Part shown: positions 1 through 5,362 of the stretch, piece after piece | Layout: every line of letters begins with the position of its first letter | Numbering within the stretch: the stretch's first letter is position 1 | Source: Pseudomonadota bacterium | GTDB taxonomy: Bacteria; Pseudomonadota; Gammaproteobacteria; Xanthomonadales; Rhodanobacteraceae | Direction of reading: 5' to 3' | Length of the DNA stretch: 5,362 bases | Assembly (NCBI GenBank): GCA_021798675.1 | Contig: JAJZGE010000172.1 | Location: 1 to 5,362, forward strand | Program-made: the position numbers and the translations under genes | The notes under the pieces: model-generated | Database searches by the model: none | What the model saw: only the letters and a program-made list of their open reading frames with translations | Told to the model about the DNA's origin: nothing

Positions 1-67
1 TGACATGACAGGCAACCGTACTGGCAGCGAATATTCCCGAACGCCGCCGCGGTCTCGGGTTCCCTGA

Positions 68-102
68 AGCCCAAAGGCCGCGTCCAACGCGGCCTTTGGG
101 CT
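68..102 (-). terminator. Strong hairpin terminator after the GH39 gene
   Basis: A perfect 15-bp stem (68-82 with 88-102; core GCCCAAAGGCCGCG) closes on a 5-nt loop (83-87), 20 nt beyond the GH39 stop. Neither flank has a U-run on either strand, so this is a hairpin terminator without a clear tail. It probably ends the transcript; beyond it, positions 1-67 show no gene or assignable signal. Confidence 0.77.
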
Positions 103-122
103 CAACCTTGACGCACTCGACC

Positions 123-1679
123 TCAGCGCAGCTCCACCACCACCAGCCCCTGCGGCGGAACCGTGATCTCGAACTTGCCGTTGGTGACGTCCAACTGCTC
201 CGGTGCAGCCAGCTTGCCGGCGGCACGCAGCTGCGCGATCTGCTCGCGGCTGGGGAAGGCGGGGCGGCCCATCTGGTCGAAGCTGGCGATCACGTTGCCG
301 TGGCTTTCGTCCAGCCGCCACGCGGTGGCGTGGGCGCCGGCAGCGAGGTGCTTCACGTCGATGCTGAAATGTTTCGGTGCGCCGCTGGGTTCGCCCGGCG
401 TGTAGACGGCGCCGTCGCCGACCGGCGGCGCATAGTTCCACAGCGCCAGCACCACGGTGCCATCGGCGCGGCGGGTGGCCAGGGCCGAGTCGGATTTCAC
501 GCTGAGCTGCTGGTCGCCCAGCTTGTGCAACATGGCGAAGGCATTGAAGGACGGCTTGTCGATGCGATCTTCCGCGATCAGCCCGAAGCCGCCGTAGAAC
601 GGCGTCTTCACCACGCCCTGTTCCTCGAACACGTCGGAGAACGCCCAGTAGCTCATGATCTGCACCTTGCCGGCGCACTCGCGGATGGTGTTGGCCAACC
701 ATGGGCCCATGAACACGCTGTCGGTGACGTTGGGCAGGTTGGCGTAGCTGGCGTTGTACTCGCTGAAGATCAGCGGCAGGTGCGGGTAGGGCGACGCGGC
801 GATCTGCTTGTGCACCTGGTCCACGGTGCGGCAGACCATGTCGCGGCGCGGGATGTTCTCATCGGTGTGGAACACGTTCTTCGCGGTGTCGTCGCCGTAG
901 ACGTGGCTGCTGACAAAGTCGACCGGCACGTTGTCCTTCTTCGCGTGCGCGAGGAAGTCGCTGGCCCACGCGCCCTGCGCGGTGGACGGCCCGCCCACGC
1001 GCAGGCGCGGGCTGACCGCCTTGAGCGCGCGGGCGGTGTGGTCGTACAGGGTGAAGTAGGTGGATTGCGCCGGTTTGCCGGCCCAGAAACCGATGTTCGG
1101 CTCGTTCCATACCTCGAAGTACCAGCTGGCCACTTCGTCGATGCCGTAGCGCGCGATCAGGTGCCTGGCGAACGCGCTGATCATCGCGTCCCATTCGGCG
1201 TAGCTCTTGGGCGGCGCGATGTTCGGGTGGTACCAGAATTCCTGCAGCGCCTTCGGATCGGAAGTGAGCTCCGGCGGCATGAAACTCAGCTCGACAAAGG
1301 GCTTGACGCCACGTTCGAGCAGGCCGTCGTAGATCTGGTCGACGTAGGAGAAGTTGTAGCTGATCGTGCCGTCGGCGCCGCGCTGCACCAGGCCTACGTC
1401 GTGGTCGAAAATGCCGTGGAAGCGGACGTAGCCGAAGCCGGTGGCGGCATGCACCGCGACGAGATCCTTGCGGTAGTCGTCGCGCAGCGCCAGCACGGCG
1501 CGGCCGGAGCCAAACATCTGTTCCCAGAAATGCGGGAAGGGCGTGGCTTTGGCCTGCGCATCGACGCGGATCGACACCTGATCGACGGCGGCTGGAGCCG
1601 CGCTGACGGCAAGGCTGGCGATGGCAGCCGCGGCGCCGAGGCCGAGCAGGAAGCGGCGGGTACGGGACGGGGTATTCAT
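123..1679 (-). CDS. Exported GH39 glycosidase (beta-xylosidase type)
   Basis: A retaining beta-glycosidase, probably releasing xylose from xylo-oligosaccharides in the periplasm. Seen in the 518 residues: an export signal MNTPSRTRRFLLG followed by an alanine-rich hydrophobic stretch and an AxA-type site about residues 25-31. The T-R-R-x-L-L arrangement fits a Tat signal, though Sec export is possible. The GH39 (clan GH-A) barrel begins near residue 35. The acid/base is E193 in WYFEVWNEPN (186-195) and the nucleophile is E307 in FSEYN (305-309). Their 114-residue spacing is close to the 117 known for Thermoanaerobacterium XynB. YVRFHG (84-89) is another family block. The C-terminal beta-sandwich covers about 395-518. 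Length is normal for the family (about 500) and nothing is missing. The ATG is supported by AGGGA 6 nt upstream. A LacI-type operator candidate lies about 60 nt upstream and a 15-bp hairpin about 20 nt past the stop. Other beta-glycosidase specificities occur in GH39, and the alpha-glucan neighbours do not settle the substrate. Confidence 0.93.
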   Translation of the reverse strand: MNTPSRTRRFLLGLGAAAAIASLAVSAAPAAVDQVSIRVDAQAKATPFPHFWEQMFGSGRAVLALRDDYRKDLVAVHAATGFGYVRFHGIFDHDVGLVQRGADGTISYNFSYVDQIYDGLLERGVKPFVELSFMPPELTSDPKALQEFWYHPNIAPPKSYAEWDAMISAFARHLIARYGIDEVASWYFEVWNEPNIGFWAGKPAQSTYFTLYDHTARALKAVSPRLRVGGPSTAQGAWASDFLAHAKKDNVPVDFVSSHVYGDDTAKNVFHTDENIPRRDMVCRTVDQVHKQIAASPYPHLPLIFSEYNASYANLPNVTDSVFMGPWLANTIRECAGKVQIMSYWAFSDVFEEQGVVKTPFYGGFGLIAEDRIDKPSFNAFAMLHKLGDQQLSVKSDSALATRRADGTVVLALWNYAPPVGDGAVYTPGEPSGAPKHFSIDVKHLAAGAHATAWRLDESHGNVIASFDQMGRPAFPSREQIAQLRAAGKLAAPEQLDVTNGKFEITVPPQGLVVVELR

Positions 1680-1685
1680 CGGATT

Positions 1686-1690
1686 TCCCT
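1686..1690 (-). promoter_or_regulatory. Ribosome binding site of the GH39 gene
   Basis: On the minus strand this reads AGGGA, 6 nt before the ATG at 1677-1679. It is moderate in strength but well placed, and agrees with the export signal beginning at this Met. Confidence 0.65.
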
Positions 1691-1738
1691 GGTGGCGGCG
1701 GCTGCGTTGGCAGAGCAGAACCCCTGTCGGCGCAGGAT

Positions 1739-1750
1739 GTAATCGTTTAC
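1739..1750. promoter_or_regulatory. LacI-family operator candidate upstream of the GH39 gene
   Basis: The sequence GTAATCGTTTAC is an inverted repeat, GTAA-n-CG-n-TTAC, centred on CG. Only the bases next to the centre break symmetry. A central CG flanked by A/T-rich half-sites is typical of LacI/GalR-family operators, which often control sugar-utilisation genes in this group. It lies 59 nt upstream of the GH39 ATG, where a repressor would block transcription. The regulator gene is not in the window, so the assignment rests on motif and position. Confidence 0.55.
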
Positions 1751-1753
1751 GTT

Positions 1754-1769
1754 GACACTCGGAAGTGTC
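1754..1769. repeat. Short perfect inverted repeat beside the operator candidate
   Basis: GACACT (1754-1759) and AGTGTC (1764-1769) pair around the 4-nt loop CGGA, only 3 nt from the operator candidate. It may be a second protein-binding half-site pair or a small hairpin in the leader of the GH39 transcript. Function is unknown. Confidence 0.5.
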
Positions 1770-1844
1770 TCCCAGCCGGCGTGCGGCGTCCAGCCCCAGG
1801 ACCGTGATTCGTGCCGCGTGGTCTGCGGGAGGTCGTACAAAGTG

Positions 1845-1874
1845 GGCCGTGCCGGCGACTCCGCCGGCACGGCC
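1845..1874 (-). terminator. Strong hairpin terminator after the GH13 gene
   Basis: A perfect 13-bp stem, GGCCGTGCCGGCG (1845-1857) with its complement (1862-1874), closes on a 4-nt loop and begins 15 nt past the TAA of the GH13 gene. On the minus strand the following bases contain only TTT, so the U-run is weak, as is common in GC-rich genomes. It could also protect the 3' end or only partly attenuate transcription into the GH39 gene. Confidence 0.8.
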
Positions 1875-1889
1875 TGGTGGCTGTTGCGG

Positions 1890-4142
<2,253 letters not shown>

Positions 4143-4275
4143 TCAGTGTGTCGACGCTCCCTGCGACGGGCGAGACGCGTGGGCGTTACCCGCGCGGATG
4201 CCCCAGTACGAGAGGCTGAGAAAAAATCGCCCACCTACTGCGACCGCCGCCAAACGCCCGTGCCGGCAGCGCGCT

Positions 4276-4285
4276 GCGGTCAAAT
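4276..4285. repeat. Direct repeat copy GCGGTCAAAT (first of two)
   Basis: The same 10 bases recur at 4367-4376, 91 bp away, in the same orientation. On the minus strand each reads ATTTGACCGC and contains a TTGACC that resembles a -35 box, but no suitable -10 follows either copy. They could be binding sites or chance matches. Confidence 0.35.
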
Positions 4286-4293
4286 CCGAGTCA

Positions 4294-4307
4294 TTTGGTT
4301 CACCAAA
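4294..4307. promoter_or_regulatory. Palindromic operator candidate upstream of the GH13 gene
   Basis: TTTGGT (4294-4299) and ACCAAA (4302-4307) form a perfect inverted repeat with a 2-nt centre, a suitable size for a dimeric regulator. It lies about 245 nt before the GH13 ATG and between two copies of a repeated 10-mer. The regulator is unknown. Confidence 0.4.
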
Positions 4308-4366
4308 CTCCCCGAATTTGCCCACAACGCACCTTGTCACGCGCGCCCGGCGACGCTCTCGCTACG

Positions 4367-4376
4367 GCGGTCAAAT
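4367..4376. repeat. Direct repeat copy GCGGTCAAAT (second of two)
   Basis: This is identical to 4276-4285 and lies 5 bp past the GH31 stop codon. The two copies bracket the 4294-4307 palindrome. See the first copy for the possible reading. Confidence 0.35.
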
Positions 4377-4381
4377 TTTTC

Positions 4382-5362
4382 TCAGCCTCTGAGCGCGAGC
4401 CTGCGCGCCTGTGCCGCCGTCACCCGCACCCAGGTGACCGCACCGAACCGATCCGTGCCGCTGGCCCAGCCTTCGCCGCCGCTGGCGTCGAGCGCGTCGA
4501 GGCTGGCGAAGTGCTGCAGCGCCTTGCCGCCGTCGTCGACCGCGTGGGCCTGGCCGCCATGCACCTTGAACAGGTAGTACTTCAGCGCGGGCACGTAGCT
4601 GCCCTGGACCGCGCCGGTCTCGACGTGCACCGTGTCGCCGTCGCGCTGCAGCGCCAGCGGCTGGCGGAAATACACGCCGTGCTCGTAGGCGTAGGTGCTG
4701 CCATCGTCGTCGTAGCAGTCGAACGTGCTGCGCTGCGCGGCGGGGAACATCTCCACCGCGAGCTGGGTGACCGGATGCTGGCCGACATAGTCCATCACCG
4801 GCTGGGTCGGGATGATCGCGCCGGCGCGGATGAACAGCGGGATATCGCTCCAGCGCTGGCTGTCGATCGCCAGCCGGATGGTCTGGCCGCCGGGATACAC
4901 CTTGCCGCTGAACCAGTCGGTCCAGCGGCCGGCCGGCAGGTAGATGTCCTTGCGGGTCTGCCCCTGCTGCACCACCGGCGATACCAGCAGGTAGTCGCCG
5001 AACATCCACGCGCCGATGTCGTTGCGCACGTTGGCGTCGTGCGGCCAGTCGAACAGCAGCGGCCGCACCAGCCCGACGCCATCGAGATGACGCTGGTATT
5101 CGTAGCTGTAGATGTACGGGATCAGCGCGTAGCGCAGGCGGATCGCGTCGGTGGCGGCCTTCTCCGCGACTGGCCCGTAGACCCACGGCTGGCGCTTCTC
5201 GCCGAACTCGCCATGCACGCGGAAGATCGGCGTGAACGCGCCGAACTCGATCCAGCGCGCGTAGTTCTCGTCGGACGGATGGCCGTGGAAGCCGCCGCCG
5301 TCCATGCCCCACTGCATTGCGTCGACGTTGATCGCGCTGAGCATGCGCGCGCGCTGGCCGGC
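4382..5362 (-). CDS. GH31 alpha-glycosidase (alpha-glucosidase/alpha-xylosidase type), C-terminal part; 5' end outside window
   Basis: This retaining exo-acting alpha-glycosidase would release terminal alpha-linked glucose or xylose from oligosaccharides. Seen: 326 in-frame residues run from the window edge to a TGA at 4382-4384. The ATG at 5342-5344 is internal, because the frame continues upstream (AGQRAR) and GH31 proteins are usually over 600 residues. Near the fragment start is WGMDGGGF, matching the family's W-G-x-D-I/G-G-F segment that follows the acid/base region. Then come the FGAFTPIFRVHG block (fragment residues 40-51), the QPWVYG motif, DYLLVSPV, the proximal beta-domain signature DIYLPAGRWTDWFSG (139-153), IPLFIRAGAIIP (174-185), and a DUF5110-like distal domain with YDDDGSTYAYEHG (217-229). 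Known: the catalytic nucleophile and acid/base lie upstream of this fragment, so activity and signal peptide cannot be judged. The GH13 neighbour suggests alpha-glucan oligosaccharides as substrate, which is inference. The family call is firm; the exact substrate is open. Confidence 0.93.
   Translation of the reverse strand, partial: AGQRARMLSAINVDAMQWGMDGGGFHGHPSDENYARWIEFGAFTPIFRVHGEFGEKRQPWVYGPVAEKAATDAIRLRYALIPYIYSYEYQRHLDGVGLVRPLLFDWPHDANVRNDIGAWMFGDYLLVSPVVQQGQTRKDIYLPAGRWTDWFSGKVYPGGQTIRLAIDSQRWSDIPLFIRAGAIIPTQPVMDYVGQHPVTQLAVEMFPAAQRSTFDCYDDDGSTYAYEHGVYFRQPLALQRDGDTVHVETGAVQGSYVPALKYYLFKVHGGQAHAVDDGGKALQHFASLDALDASGGEGWASGTDRFGAVTWVRVTAAQARRLALRG

Noticed and set aside
96..1742. 548-residue plus-strand open frame opposite the GH39 gene
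   Set aside because: It is an antisense shadow of a GC-rich gene: low-complexity valine/arginine/alanine-rich translation, no family motifs, and the opposite strand has clear GH39 catalytic motifs.
1752..1757. TTGACA on the plus strand as a -35 box
   Set aside because: No plausible -10 and no plus-strand gene follow; the hexamer is part of the GACACT/AGTGTC inverted repeat.
1676..1870. 64-residue minus-strand frame ending in an ATGA overlap with the GH39 start
   Set aside because: The overlap looks like translational coupling, but the frame starts with GTG inside the stem of the GH13 terminator, has no ribosome binding site and no recognisable features.
4222..4227. T-run on the minus strand (AAAAAA on plus) as a terminator tail for the GH31 gene
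   Set aside because: No stable stem precedes it on the minus strand, and it lies over 150 bp from the GH31 stop.
4143..4340. 65-residue minus-strand frame in the gap before the GH13 gene
   Set aside because: It has no Shine-Dalgarno sequence and no family resemblance, and it lies over the repeats that look regulatory.
5342..5344. ATG as the start of the GH31 protein
   Set aside because: The frame is open to the window edge and the catalytic half of GH31 must lie upstream, so this Met is internal.

Overview
The window reads as a high-GC proteobacterial chromosome segment, most probably from a Xanthomonadaceae/Rhodanobacteraceae-type gammaproteobacterium. That placement is an inference from base composition, codon use and the cluster of exported glycoside hydrolases. 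No marker gene fixes the taxon. All real genes lie on the minus strand, so transcription runs from the right end of the window to the left.

In transcription order there are three genes. (1) The C-terminal 326 residues of a GH31 alpha-glycosidase (4382-5362), whose start lies beyond the right edge. (2) A complete secreted GH13 alpha-amylase/neopullulanase with an N-terminal CBM34-like domain (1890-4049), resembling the Thermoactinomyces TVA I type. (3) A complete exported GH39 glycosidase of the beta-xylosidase type (123-1679). Gaps of 332 bp and 210 bp separate the genes. Strong GC-rich hairpins follow the GH13 and GH39 genes, and a LacI-type operator candidate precedes the GH39 gene. They are therefore more likely separately controlled neighbours than one tight operon. 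GH13 and GH31 together would break starch- or pullulan-type alpha-glucan to oligosaccharides and then to monosaccharides. The GH39 enzyme would act on a beta-linked glycan such as xylo-oligosaccharides.

The most notable feature lies inside the GH13 gene. About 129 bp interrupt the catalytic barrel in frame, just before conserved region I. The extra segment is flanked by a 5-bp direct repeat (CATGG at 3056-3060 and 3185-3189, spaced exactly 129 bp = 43 codons) and contains a 12-bp interrupted hairpin. Removing one repeat copy plus the insert gives a loop with the length I recall for TVA I. This looks like a small non-autonomous palindromic element that landed in an enzyme gene and kept the frame open, comparable in principle to the protein-embedded palindromic elements of Rickettsia.

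The 332-bp gap before the GH13 gene holds several short inverted and direct repeats that may be regulatory, but no convincing sigma-70 promoter. Positions 1-67 lie beyond the GH39 terminator and show nothing I can assign. The long plus-strand open frames are antisense shadows of the minus-strand genes.
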